64,000 nt of DNA from Sanghuangporus weigelae. Lineage: Eukaryota > Basidiomycota > Agaricomycetes > Hymenochaetales > Hymenochaetaceae. Numbering within the stretch: position 1 is the stretch's first letter; every line of letters starts with the position of its first letter. The translations under genes and the position numbers were made by a program. This document shows, piece by piece, positions 11,472 through 22,900 of the stretch. The DNA lies in assembly GCA_033182465.1 (NCBI GenBank), contig CP137322.1, positions 372,001-436,000 on the forward strand, given 5' to 3'. The notes beneath the pieces are model-generated. The model did not search any database. It saw nothing but the letters and a program-made list of their open reading frames with translations, and had not been told where the DNA came from.

Positions 11472-13927
11472 ATGGCCGACAATAAGTTACCGCCACCTGT
11501 AACTCCCAACAAAGGCAGAATACTCAAGCCTCTTAATCCTTCTGACTTCTCAACACCGGCCGGGGATACTATTTCATGTTATACTAGCTTCGAAGGTTTC
11601 AACGCGGATCCTCAAACCGCGATAAAGTACAACACGATCGATCTACAGCTCGCGAAATTGATTCCGCTCGACGCCTTCCTACTTGGCTTAGGAGTGCCAG
11701 AAGAAAGCTTGAGGGCGGAGGATCCCGCTATCAGCTCTGTCGCATCGAGTAAAGAAGTTCTGAAGAGGCGGGACGAGTACTGCGCAAAGGTGACCGGGGA
11801 AGTGCATCGATACCGGACGTTTTGCGATTACTCGAATTATATTATTTCGAAATTCGAAACCAAGCGCATTCTTTTTGCTCGAAACGATCCGAGACTCCTT
11901 GAGGGACTAACTGCACTCTCTTTAAAGCCTGACGTTGTCGCCATTGGCAGCGATCGGCCCGACGTTGTGAACGGTCAGTGGAGGGGCTTTTCCGCTCGAG
12001 GACCAATCAAGAATCAGGTTTCATGGGTGTGGAAGGACGTGAATATTGTAGCAGAGTTCAAGAAGCATCGTGAAGTGATAGAATGCAAGAAGACAATTGT
12101 CAAGTGGACGCTCCATCCTGTGTCTCATATGGCCGACGAAAAAAAAGTTTCAGTAGGTCAGCACAGGGAGACTGATTCTCGTGACCATGATATTGCTGCT
12201 ACGGTTCCGCAATCGAAGTCCGGATCTCGGGATGGCGGCGCTATCGGTGTACCAGCGGGACCCATGATACCAGTCCCGCCAATGTCGACTTCTATGTCCG
12301 TCGCGACCTCAATTTCAGAAGGGAGAAAGAGGATGATAGAAGAAGACGATGAAAGGGATATCGCATCTCTAAAAAGGCTTAGACTTCGGCCATCGAGAAC
12401 AAAACCCATTATGCGATTTGACCTGATAGTCGACGGTGCGAAGTATGCCATGGAGCAGCTGTCGTTCGTGCCTAATCGACGACACGCACTCGAATTCCTC
12501 ATATTGGACGGTGTATTATTTCTGGCGTATTATGATCGATCTGGACCGGTCTATTCGTATCCCTTCCACTTCGCCCAAGACATATACCGTTTCGTACTGC
12601 TTATGAAAAGGGTTGCCGAAATGAACAGTTGGGAAATGGGCTTCCTCGAGAATTTGGAAGAGGCCAAAATCCCAGTAACCGACATCGTTGAGGAGTTACT
12701 GTCCCAGGTCAAGAAAGATTCGCCGACATCCTCTCTCGACTCCGCAACCGGAGACGTACCTGCCGACATCCTCCTGGCGATAAATGCCATAAAGTCGGGG
12801 GAGCACTTGTTTACATTGAAAATTGACATGATCTTGGTGTATCTGATATCAGAAATAGGGGGGCGCCGACCGTATGGGCTGGTCAGTAGGGGAACGGCAG
12901 TGTATCTGTCGTATTATCCTGAAAAAAGAGCTCTCGTTGCGGTCAAAATCAGTTGGCCTGCGGCAAGACGGCTTTCGGAGGTGGAGATATTGAAGAAAGC
13001 GCGGGCCGTGCTGCGGAAGGTCGATGCGGATCCTAATGTTAAGCGGAAATACGGTGATAGGAAGCTCGAGGACTCCTTGCCTGTCATAATCGGACAAAAG
13101 GACATCGACGATCTGAAGAAAGATTTATCATTCAGATGGATGACGCAGGAGTTTTACACGAACTTTGACGAAGCGTGGAATCGAATTTGCCGAGCAATAA
13201 TCATGGAACTCCTCCGTCCTTTGTTTTCAGTAACGGATCTGGATCAATTCAAGGAAGCGATTCGGGATATTGTGCTAGGTGAGTATAGTAGCTATCGGAT
13301 GACTCTTGTTGAGCTGACGGTCATTTCCGCCCAGCCCATCATTTCCTGTTTAATAGCGAAGAACGAATTCTCCACCGCGATATTAGTCTTCATAACCTCA
13401 TGGTTCGCTCTAATGGTCCTGACAGGGTTCACGGCGTTCTCATTGATTTTGACCTTGCGTCGCTGGGTTTGCCGACTCCCGAGGGACATTTAGGAAGGCG
13501 AACGGGCACTCGCCCTTACATGGCAATAGATCTTCTCCGTGAAGAAACCCCTCTACATCTTGAAAGATTCGATTGGGAGTCGTTCTTCTACGTCATTTGC
13601 TGGATCGCATCACACTATTCCAAAGGCGACGGAGTGAAAACCGAGGCGTTTAGTGAATGGGACGAGCCCGACGATAAGAAACTTAGGCACAGCAAAGAAG
13701 CCCTGCTATTCGGGCATAGCGAACCAAACCTGAACGTCCTATTCACGGACTTCTATAAGCCGTTATACTTGTCCTGGATCAGACCCATCCAGATAATGTT
13801 TCGAGATGCCGATCTAGCGAGGGGTGACTTCAACGTGACCCCGAACGCAAATCCCGAGGATTTCGATGAGGAGACACTTGGTGGCCATGTTACTTGGGAG
13901 AAGTTGTGGGGGATCCTTGAACAATAA
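11472..13927 (+). CDS. FunK1-type fungal protein kinase, plus-strand copy A
   Basis: Two exons, 11472-13278 and 13335-13927 (intron donor GTGAGTAT), 799 residues. The N-terminal FunK1 region (about 30-210) includes KPDVVAI and KDVNIVAEFKKH. Kinase-fold parts: Lys492 in LVAVKISWPAARR, candidate helix C Glu in LSEVEILKKA, catalytic loop HRDISLHN (616-623), metal motif DFD (640-642, the family's form of DFG), then GRRTGTRPYMAIDLL and FDWESFFYVICWI. A linker (240-310) is Ser/Pro-rich with a basic KRLRLRPSRTK patch, a possible nuclear signal. FunK1 kinases are expanded in mushrooms; substrates are unknown. Exon 1 appears protein-identical to copy B, while exon 2 differs in its first half. The start is the ATG of CACCATGG; one seven codons upstream is weaker. 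Confidence 0.92.
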
Positions 13928-14488
13928 TCGTGGAGGAGCGACTGTAACTTCACAGGTTCATATTATTATATGATTCTCTTCTCTTTCTTTTTAATCCTTC
14001 AATACAGCGGAGTCTTATTACATGTTATTTGCTACCGTATTCTAGCCTGTGTGTTTTGCCATCTGCTTTGTTTAACTGTTTTGCATTAGTCTCATGTAGT
14101 AATAGAACGTTACTGTAATACGCACTCCTTCGACGTCCTGGACATAACCTATCTACGACTTTATGTACCATTTGAGCGATTATACTCGGTTTGTTGATGA
14201 CCTGAAGTCATTTTGTGGTCGAAAATCTCGGGATACATGGTAATCATCCTGTGTATTAGGAACCTTTCAACGCCTGTAGTACGCTTCGGTCCATGCTTTA
14301 ACAATAATTTCCAGAGATGAAGGGATGCTAAATGTGCCAATGATGATCATTCATAAATAAACCAATTATATTATTGCTGGAGGATTGTCTACGAGGTACA
14401 GCTCGAAGAGCAAAACAGCCTACAAATTAAGCATGCAACTCAGACGATAAATTTGATCCTGCAGGACCCAGTCCACCACAATCCACCA
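13928..14488. other. Convergent 3' flank between FunK1 A and a minus-strand FunK1 stub
   Basis: Holds an AATAAA-type signal at about 14352 and the repeated tail motif TATTGCTGGAGGA followed by ACGAGGTACAGCTCGAAG. The same flank occurs after FunK1 B, C and D and, partly, inside the minus-strand array. Confidence 0.6.
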
Positions 14489-14669
14489 TCATTTCTCTAA
14501 AATCTGCCAGAATTTGTCCCAAGTAACGTGACCACCAAGTGTCTCATGAAATACAAATGTGTCTTCTTCAAGGTTTGCAGCCTTAGCACGCTCAAATTTC
14601 TTCCTTGCTTGGTCGGCAGCGAGAAACATCAACTGCATATCTTGAATCCACATGCAGATTAGTGGCTTA
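14489..14669 (-). pseudogene. FunK1 C-terminal stub, minus strand
   Basis: Encodes only the last ~60 residues of a minus-strand FunK1 (MFLAADQARKKFERAKAAN, HETLGGHVTWDKFWQILEK and stop). Compared with the copy at 46859, homology ends abruptly after GTGGCTTA, where unrelated sequence beginning with a small hairpin starts. The identical break occurs at 63795. Confidence 0.8.
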
Positions 14670-15148
14670 TTACGATTCCAGTTAGGAATCGTCTGTTCCT
14701 GGTGGGGAATTATTACCTATTTTAGTCAAAGTTGTTTCCCACGCCGGTTAATCGATTTAACCAGTCCTTTCCTGTGCTGTGTTTCATTCATTCGTTTGAT
14801 GCTGTGTTTCATTCATTCATTTAATGCTGTGTTTCATTCCTCATTTGCATTTGCTTCTTCTCGTCAAGCTACTATGAACTACTATTCCATCTTCGCACGT
14901 CATACTAGAGCTGATTCATTGAGTTTGGACTGCATAACAATATGAGAAACTTTCTTTCTGTTCATTTCGTTTTTTTCCCCTCATTTTTCAACCTTATCAC
15001 ACATTTTTGACTGTGTACAGTATGCGTATTAAGTTGTGAATGCTCTATTCATCTACATTGTGGTCATCGCATACACATTTGAACTTCATGATCTTAGAGT
15101 TCGCCAATTTTCGCTTCAACTTTTTGTTAGGCAGCGAGACTAACAGAC
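14670..15148. other. Repeat sequence of unknown type that truncates the FunK1 stub
   Basis: Starts with a perfect hairpin (ACGATTCC-AGTTA-GGAATCGT), followed by three diverged copies of a ~25-bp unit GCTGTGTTTCATTCATT at about 14776-14840. The first ~200 bp are repeated at 63795-64000, where the window ends. No coding capacity seen; element family not recognised. Confidence 0.55.
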
Positions 15149-15953
15149 TAAAAGGATCCACTCAAAATCTTACATCAGGATCTATGCAATCAACAGATTT
15201 ACACAATTGGCTATCTAAATGGGACCGATAACCAAGCCAGCTATCACGGGCCCAAGCGATCGAGCGGCCCAGACAACAGTAACCTGTTACCACCCGAGCG
15301 CTAGAAGCACCAAAACGGATACATAACCCCACTAATAGCTAACACCGCTGACCGCCTATTACCGCGGACTACCACTCTAATGCCGCCGACTGAACAACTG
15401 GAGTAACTTTGATCAAAGAAGCAATCAAACTCCTTAGAAGTCCAGAAGCACAACTACTAAAGCCTAAACGCTAAAAGGCTAAAGGCTAATAAGGTTTATG
15501 GAGACCTCACTGGCATTTCAACACTGTCAAGTCTGTGCTCGAGTTTACATGGTCCTTTATGAGGTATACTACATAGTATGCATGTCAACCGCTGGCATTT
15601 GTGACTGTCACATCGAAACCGAGCGACACCTTCAAGATACAATGCATTCTAATCCACCAAATCCAGTAGTACCCAAGAAATAAGAGGAACTCACGATCAC
15701 AACTTGAACCCCTTGAACTGCGAACCCGATAACTTGGAGGATGATTGGATGGTATAGACCGGAGTTGCACACACCATGTCCAGCATCTACGATACAAGCA
15801 AACCTCTACTTACCGAGAGATGTGAACCTAGAGACCAAGCAGTTACAACTCCTCAGTTACAACTCCTTATACAACGAAGGATATGGCATTACATTCAAGA
15901 CATACGATACGAAGGCAAAGCATGGCTAGTCACCAGAACCCAGCAGAACCCGC
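15149..15953 (+). mobile_element. LTR fragment, same family as the solo LTRs at 40903 and 56918
   Basis: Fossil 5' part (about 800 bp) of a 1512-bp LTR. Its start matches the AAAGGATC 5' end of the family, and it is cut at 15953 where the inverted-repeat region begins. Retrotransposon family not assignable without internal sequence. Confidence 0.75.
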
Positions 15954-16604
15954 TGTAGTGTGCCGCACTTGCCTGTACCGGTACATCGGTACAGGCCCCT
16001 CAGTACTCTATACAGTATACCATCGTGCGGCGACTGCTACACCTCCGCCACTCCTTATGACTATCTGACCGCTGCTCCTCAATTCACCGCTCAACCAATA
16101 GGGCCGCCGACTCCCCTCATTTGAAAGTGGGTTCGGCCTCTCTCGAACCAGACACCCTTAGAACAACCTCCAGACAGTCAAGAAAAATGAGGTTACTTCG
16201 CATCAGTTCAAGCAGACAAGCGACATCCGTCGGACTGCTGCCGCTCTGCGGTGCCGATGTAGCATCACATCTTCAGTTGCCTCTTTCTGCATGCCCGGTG
16301 TTGTAGCGCACACCGCTATTCTGGGCGTCAGCGGGCGAGTATTGTACATACTTCACCAGTGTCCAACACACTGGTGTATCACCTGCCTGAGTGACTCCAA
16401 CAGTCACAAAGGGTGTATACGACTTGATTTGATCCTTCCGAACGGTCCACCATACCTTAGGATGCGCCCGAGACTTCGTACATATCTTGGCTCACCCCAT
16501 TTCACTTTCCATTGCACATATGTCACATTCCAAGACCCCGAAGACCCGTTAATACTGTGCAATAGGCGCCATGCCATATTTCGTTGTCCATACTTTGTCA
16601 CGCT

Positions 16605-19450
16605 GTAGCGCACTGGCTCCTCCTGTGCCAGTACACTCATACTATGGCTCCCTCTTACTGCAGATACCATATCCCAGCACTGCCGACACCTGAGAGTGTG
16701 AGGGCACACTCCTATTGCACTCGGGACATCATTTGAGCACGTATCCATTGATTCCAGCACACGTACTGTACTGCGGCGCCCTCCTATGACCCAGATCGAT
16801 CCGCCGATGGCTCCCCGACACTCAGACAGGTCCGCCGACAGCTCCTACCCAGCACCAGGCACTATAGGACACATCCCCCAGTGACTACATGCCGCCGATC
16901 TTATGATTTCTCATACGTACAGCCTTGCGGCGACTCTGGACGCCTCCGAGTCGGCCCCCCATGGCGCCGATCGATGCGGCGGACACTCAGACATCCTCAG
17001 GTACCCTCGCCGACGCCTCCTACAGCTTACCAAGCAGTCCCCCATTGTCTAGGGAGCTATATATTGTCATATGTGCTTACATGCCTCATTACGACATATC
17101 TGCCACCAGTCCGGCAGTCCCCCACAGCACTGCCGCTCCGGCCACTCATATTAGTCACTAGGGATCGCCCACACTCTGTATTGAGTGCCACCGATGCATC
17201 GGACACCTCAGGGACATCGGCTGATGCGCCCTTTGTCTCATATACGCGATATCAGCCTCCGATCATCGGTTCCGATGTTTCCCGACTTCCCCCCAACGCG
17301 GCGGCCCCCATTAGACCATGTATGGAAGGTAGGCATGTGGTACATCGGCGTGCCAAGCCACCGACTCGCGCCGCCAAGCCCAACTCCGCTGGCGCCCGTA
17401 TTATTGCAGATACTCGATATTCCATGCTATTGGACGCCCCCCTCACGTTGCCGCTCTCAGATTTCACCTGGGCGCTCCGGCAGCGGCCCTTGGTGACCCA
17501 GATGACTCAGGAGATGTTGTCAGACAGTAGGATGTGTCGGCGACAGCAGTAGAGTATATATAGAGCTTATACTAGCTTGTAGACAAAAAGATTCCAAGCC
17601 TAGCAAGGATTCCAAGAGCATGTACCAGACCGAGCGCCAGAGTTTGAGATATCCCTCACTCTGAGTCTCCCCTCACGTACTGAGCCTCCCCCTTGACTAT
17701 ATACTATCCTTGACATCTCCTCTTGTTTGACTCCACATTCTACTTGCCTTCGCCGCCTCCGGTACGCTGTAGTGCGCCGCACTTGCCTGTACCGGTACGT
17801 CGGTACAGGCCCCTCAGTACTCCGTACAGTATACCATCGTGCGGCGACCGCTACACCTCCGCCGCTCCTTAAGACCTTCCAAACCGCCGCTCCTTGATTC
17901 GCGGCTCAACCAATACGTCCGCCGCCTCCCGTCCTTCGAAGACTTCCCAAACCGAGTATGCTTGGCCAGCCGCACTTTCTGATACGCGGGCACCGGGAAC
18001 GTTGCAGCGGATGTATCGGCTACGGCGGCGGAAGGATATCGAACCGTATAGCCGATGGAATATTCGTCGGCTCCTGTTGATTGGCTTATCCGACGTCGGG
18101 TAGTGGTTTTACAAGGTCCCAGGTACCACGTTTCATGTTCATACCATGCTGCTTCGTGCGCCGAGTCTGATTGTCGGACGCGGCGGCCACTCGCGTATTC
18201 CCCTTTTAGTATTATTGCCTCCCCTGACGTTTCATATTCGTGTGGTGCGACCACTTAGCGATCCGAGCGCGCTGTAGCGCACTGGCCCCTCCTGTGCCAG
18301 TACACTCATACTATGGCTCCCCCTATACTGCAGATACCATATCCCAGCACCGCTGACACCTCAGAGTGTGAGGGCATACTCCTACTGCACTCGAGACACC
18401 ATTTGAGCACGTTTCCACTGATTCCAGTACACGTACTGTACTGCGGCGCCCTCCTATGACCCAGATCGATCCGCCGATGGCTCCCCGACACTCAGACAGG
18501 TCCACCGACAGCTCCTACCCAGCACCAGGCACTATAGGACACATCCCCCAGTGACTACATGCCGCCGATCTTATGATTTATCATACGTACAGCCTTGCGG
18601 CGACTCTGGACGCCTCCGAGTCGGCCCCCCATGGCGCCGATCGATGCGGCGGACACTCAGACATCCTCAGGTACCCTCGCCGACGCCTCCTACAGCTTAC
18701 CAAGCAGTCCCCCATTGTCTAGGGAGCTATATATTGTCATATGTGCTTACATGCCTCATTACGACATATCTGCCACCAGTCCGGCAGTCCCCCACAGCAC
18801 TGCCGCTCCGGCCACTCATATTAGTCACTAGGGATCGCCCACACTCTGTATTGAGTGCCGCCGATGCATTGGACACCTCAGGGACATCGGCTGATGCGCC
18901 CTTTGTCTCATATACGCGATATCAGCCTCCAATCATCGGTTCCGAGGTTTCCCGACTTCCCCCTGACGCGGCGGCCCCCATTAGACCATGTATGGAAGGT
19001 AGGCATGTGGTACATCGGCGTGCCAAGCCACCGACTCGCGCCGCCAAGCCCAACTCCGCCGGCGCCCGTGTTATTGCAGATACTCAATATTTCATGTGAT
19101 TGGATGCCCCCCTCACGTTGCCGCTCTCAGATTTCACCTGGGCGCTCCGGCAGCGGCCCTTGGCGACCCAGATGACTCAGGAGATGTTGTCAGACAGTAG
19201 GATGTGTCGGCGACAGCAGTAGAGTATATATAGAGCTTATACTAGCTTGTAGACAAAAGGATTCCAAGCCTAGCAGAGATTCCAAGCCTAGCAAGGATTC
19301 CAAGAGCATGTACCAGACCGAGCACCAGAGTTCGAGATATCCCTCATTCTGAGTCTCCCCTCATGTACTGAGCCTCCCCCTTGACTATATACTATCCTTG
19401 ACATCTCCTCTTGTTTGACTCTACATTCTACTTGCCTTCGCCGCCTCCGG
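16605..19450 (+). repeat. Tandem duplication of a ~1.67-kb unit in the left arm
   Basis: 16605-17765 and 18272-19440 are closely similar; both start with GTAGCGCACTGGC and run through CTGACGCC-free, TATATATAG-containing sequence to CCGCCTCCGGTACGC. Between them (17766-18271) lies a second copy of the GTAGTGCGCCGCACTTGCC end and its hairpin. A third copy of the unit, reversed, is at about 24540-25706. Confidence 0.7.
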
Positions 19451-21600
19451 TACGCCTCTGCCGCTCTGACGTTCAGTGATCCGGCGCCCCTCTATTCGAC
19501 GTCGGCGACCCAGGCTTCTCATCAGACTCCCCTTCGGCATCCTTTCCAGCCTTTCACTCCAGTTTATCCCATATATTGATCTTATACGGTCTTTTCCTCT
19601 CATCTATCGCGTTTACGCTACTTCGGCGGATTCCTGCGGCCTCCCCCTCAGTCTGGCACCCCTCTATTCGACGTCGGCGGCCATCCGACGACCCAGGCAT
19701 CCTATCAGACGACCCAGCGGCGCCTTCTCCAGCCACTCACTCCATTTTATCCTTTATATTCATCTTATACACTTCATACCTTCCTGTGGCCGAGTTTATA
19801 CCACGTCGGCAGCCCCCTGTGATCCCTCCCTTTTGAGCGGCGGCCCTGTTATTCTATTCCCTTTATCCAGCGGCATCCTTAGACCCATCCATTACGTCTC
19901 CGACGGTTCCTGGCACCTGCCGGGTAGTAGGTCTTTGAGAGTCTGATAGCGTCGGCATCCCATTTTTGGAGGTTCCTTCATACATTCAGCACCCTTAGTA
20001 GGACGGACATCTGTAGCATCTTCAGATACGACACCGCCGACCGACAGCGCCCGATGATGATGCGCCGCGCCAATCACCGCCAGCCCGATCAGCGCGCGCT
20101 CGTGTCTTGGCAGCTTCGCGGCGCGCCCCGATCTTCGGGTCCGCACCGATTGCGCGCCTGTGACGCGCCGTCACTGTCGCCGTCTCTGTGATGCTCTTCC
20201 CCAGCATTCCCCAGTATATATAGACCTCATGTATGTAGTGTTCAGTAGCAGTAGTTCAGAATAGATCTCAGTGCACTCCTCTCGTCTCTATTAGCCGTTT
20301 TGCTCTCTATCGCCTCCGCCGAAGACCGTGTGCCGATACAAGACGCCGCCCCCGTTTAAGGGAATAACAGGGGCACGTGCTCACTCGCCACTGTGCAAGT
20401 GATCGGCAGAGCTATCCCCTCTCCTGGGAATCGGCAGCGCCATCGCCCTCTTGACAACCGGTGACACCGTCGCTCTCCTGGTAATCGGCGACACCGCCGC
20501 TCTCCTGGGAATCGGCACCCCCATCGCCCTCTTGACAATCGGCGACACCGTCGCTCTCCTGGTAATCGGCGGCACCGTCCCTCTACTAGTAATCGCCGCC
20601 GCTCGCAGGACTCGACAGCGCCGTCGCTCTACTACTTATTCGCGACGCCGACATCTTGACTCGTCGGCGGCTCTGTCTCGTACATTATCGGCGGCGCCCC
20701 CTCTATACGCGGATCATACCATAGCCCTTACAATTGAGCTCTCCCCACGACTGAGCGCGCATCCCGATCGGCAGCAGTGCTTCCGGGTCAAATTGTCCGC
20801 CACGGCACCGCGCTGTCCAGGAGGTTTAGCCACGAGTTGGATCCCTTCTTACCTCTCCGATCTTTGACACCGCCGACGCCTCCCTGTGGTCGAACGCCGT
20901 CGCCTTCGCCGCTGCTTAAGAGGGTCTGATAGTCTACAACGCCTCTGCCGCTCTGACGTTCAGTGAGTGAGTAGGGCTTGGGATTTAACCCTGAGCCTCC
21001 TCCCCACACTTTATACCTGTCCGGCGCCCCTCTATTCGACGTCGGCAACCCTTCGGCGACCCAGGCTTCTCATCAGACTCCCCTTCGGCCTCCTTTCCAG
21101 CCTTTCACTCCAGTTTATCCCATATATTGATCTTATACGGTCTTTTCCTTTTATCTATCGCGTTTACGCTACTTCGGCGGATTCCTGCGGCCTCCCCCTC
21201 AGTCCGGCACCCCTCTATTCGATGTCGGCGGCCATCCGACGACCCAGGCATCCTATCAGACGACCTAGCGGCGCCTTCTCCAGCCACTCACTCCATTTTA
21301 TCCTTTATATTCATCTTATACGCTTCATACCTTCCTGTGGCTGAGTTTATACCACGTCGGCAGCCTCTTGTGATCCCCCCTTTTGAGCGGCGGCCCTGTT
21401 ATCCTATTCCCTTTATCCAGCGGCATCCTTAGACCCATCCATTACGTCTCCGACGGTTCCTGGCACCTGCTGGGTAGTAGGTCTTTGAGAGTCTAATAGC
21501 GTCGGCATCCCATTTTTGGAGGTCCCTTCATACATTCAGCACCCTTAGTAGGACGGACATCTGTAGCACCTTCAGATACAACACCGCCGACCGACAACGC
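19440..21600 (+). repeat. Direct repeat pair flanking a 0.9-kb unique block
   Basis: 19440-20038 and 20935-21600 repeat each other (CTCTGCCGCTCTGACGTTCAG, GGCGCCCCTCTATTCGACG); a reversed copy lies at 23890-24550. The block between (20040-20935) has a TATATATAG box at 20214 and short imperfect tandem repeats. Confidence 0.65.
20395..20600 (+). repeat. Imperfect ~30-bp tandem repeat
   Basis: At least six units of the form CTCTCCTGG(T/G)AATCGGC followed by ACACCG(T/C)CG or CACCCCCATCG, alternating with CTCTTGACAA units. GC-rich, inside the non-coding inverted-repeat region. Confidence 0.7.
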
Positions 21601-21727
21601 TACCACTTGCCGACCTCTGCCTCAGTCACCCGAGCGGATATTGGCACTCCGAAGCCTGGACCTTTTCATCAGCATTTCACACTGCCAGAGATCATTCCGA
21701 CCTGTTTCGAGGTACCCAACGATCGCG
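21601..21727 (+). repeat. ~126-bp segment present at two separate sites
   Basis: TACCACTTGCCGACC to AACGATCGC. The right arm lacks it at the mirrored position (about 23886) but has it, reversed, at about 25709-25836, where the left arm lacks it (16604). Either a very short mobile unit or reciprocal loss. Confidence 0.55.
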
Positions 21728-22760
21728 TACCTTCATCCCAGACATTCCACGAGGTGCGCTCCATTGTTCGGACTTTGCCGAAGTGGTCTCCGAGGTTCAG
21801 ACTTCCGATCGGAGTTCGCCGACTGGTACATCCGTTCAATCTCTCCGTCTGGTTTGTTCACCGACTTGGTTGTGCGGTTCAGAGGACCCTTCCTGGACAG
21901 TTTTTATGTTGTTTCACATTACCTTGCAGTCCGTCTGACCCTTATCGCGTCAGTTTCACACTCCTTGCTATGATTTCATCCCGTTTCACAGTTTCCTGTA
22001 GTCCACTAGACTTCTGTCTTGTCAGTTTCACGCTCCTTGTTGTGGTTTTATTACGTTTCACCTCACGTCTTGTCACGATCCTCCCCCAGTCCCAGATCAG
22101 TCGTTTTGTACATGTTTTGGACGCCCATAGTCTATAAAACCTGCCCAGATGTCGTAGTTTTCAGATAGCGAATACCAGAGATCTGTTCAGCGCACACGTC
22201 CTCTGTTCTGAAGCCTCTCAGACCATCCCGACTGACTCTGTCAGTCATAGAAAGCCGTAGTACCCCCCTTGGGTGTCTCATCTTCCTTGCCTAGACTAGT
22301 CTGGACGTCCCCGGGGTGACTCGGATACTCTCAGCTTGTCTTCTTTCTTCGTCGACTCATCTCCGAGGTGATCAAGTCGCCAAAGTATTCACTCGGTTCA
22401 CCGCAGCACGGCCAGATTGGTCCCCCTAGACGACCATTGAGTATCACATCTTGCCTACGTGTATTCGCTCCCCCTTTTTCCCCCTTTTTAGATAGTCCAC
22501 ACCGGCCGTCCGGCCGGAGGTATTCCGTCTATCCACGGTTCCCACAGAGTAGGCCGGAGTCTCGGTCTGTCTCAAGGGAGTCTTCCGGATCACCCTTCTT
22601 TGTTCGGTTTTCCCGATTCGTTCTCGCTCGCTCCCTATAGGATCGAACACCCTAGCCTGCTAGGATTGCACCTACAGACCTAGTCCGATCGTCCACCCAC
22701 CCTATCAATCATACACCGCGTTATCTCTACCCCATGATCCTTCTCCGTTTCCAGGCCGGG

Positions 22761-22900
22761 TGAAAGGATCAGCTCAAAATCTCGCATCAGGATCGACGTG
22801 ATCAACAGATCTACACGATCAGCTTTCCAAACGCAACCAGTAACCAAGCCAGCTATCACAGGCCCAAGCGATTGAGTGGCCTAGACAACAGTAACCCGTT
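22761..22900 (+). mobile_element. LTR 5' fragment in the spacer of the inverted repeat
   Basis: Fossil. Starts at TGAAAGGATC, the exact 5' end of the 1512-bp LTR family, and ends after about 140 bp at GTAACCCGTT where the right arm begins. Confidence 0.7.

Noticed and set aside
16881-19175. Open frames of 100-220 codons in the inverted-repeat region
   Set aside because: The same stretches are open in several frames and both strands, codon composition follows the repeat, no domain is recognisable, and copies differ without regard to frame.
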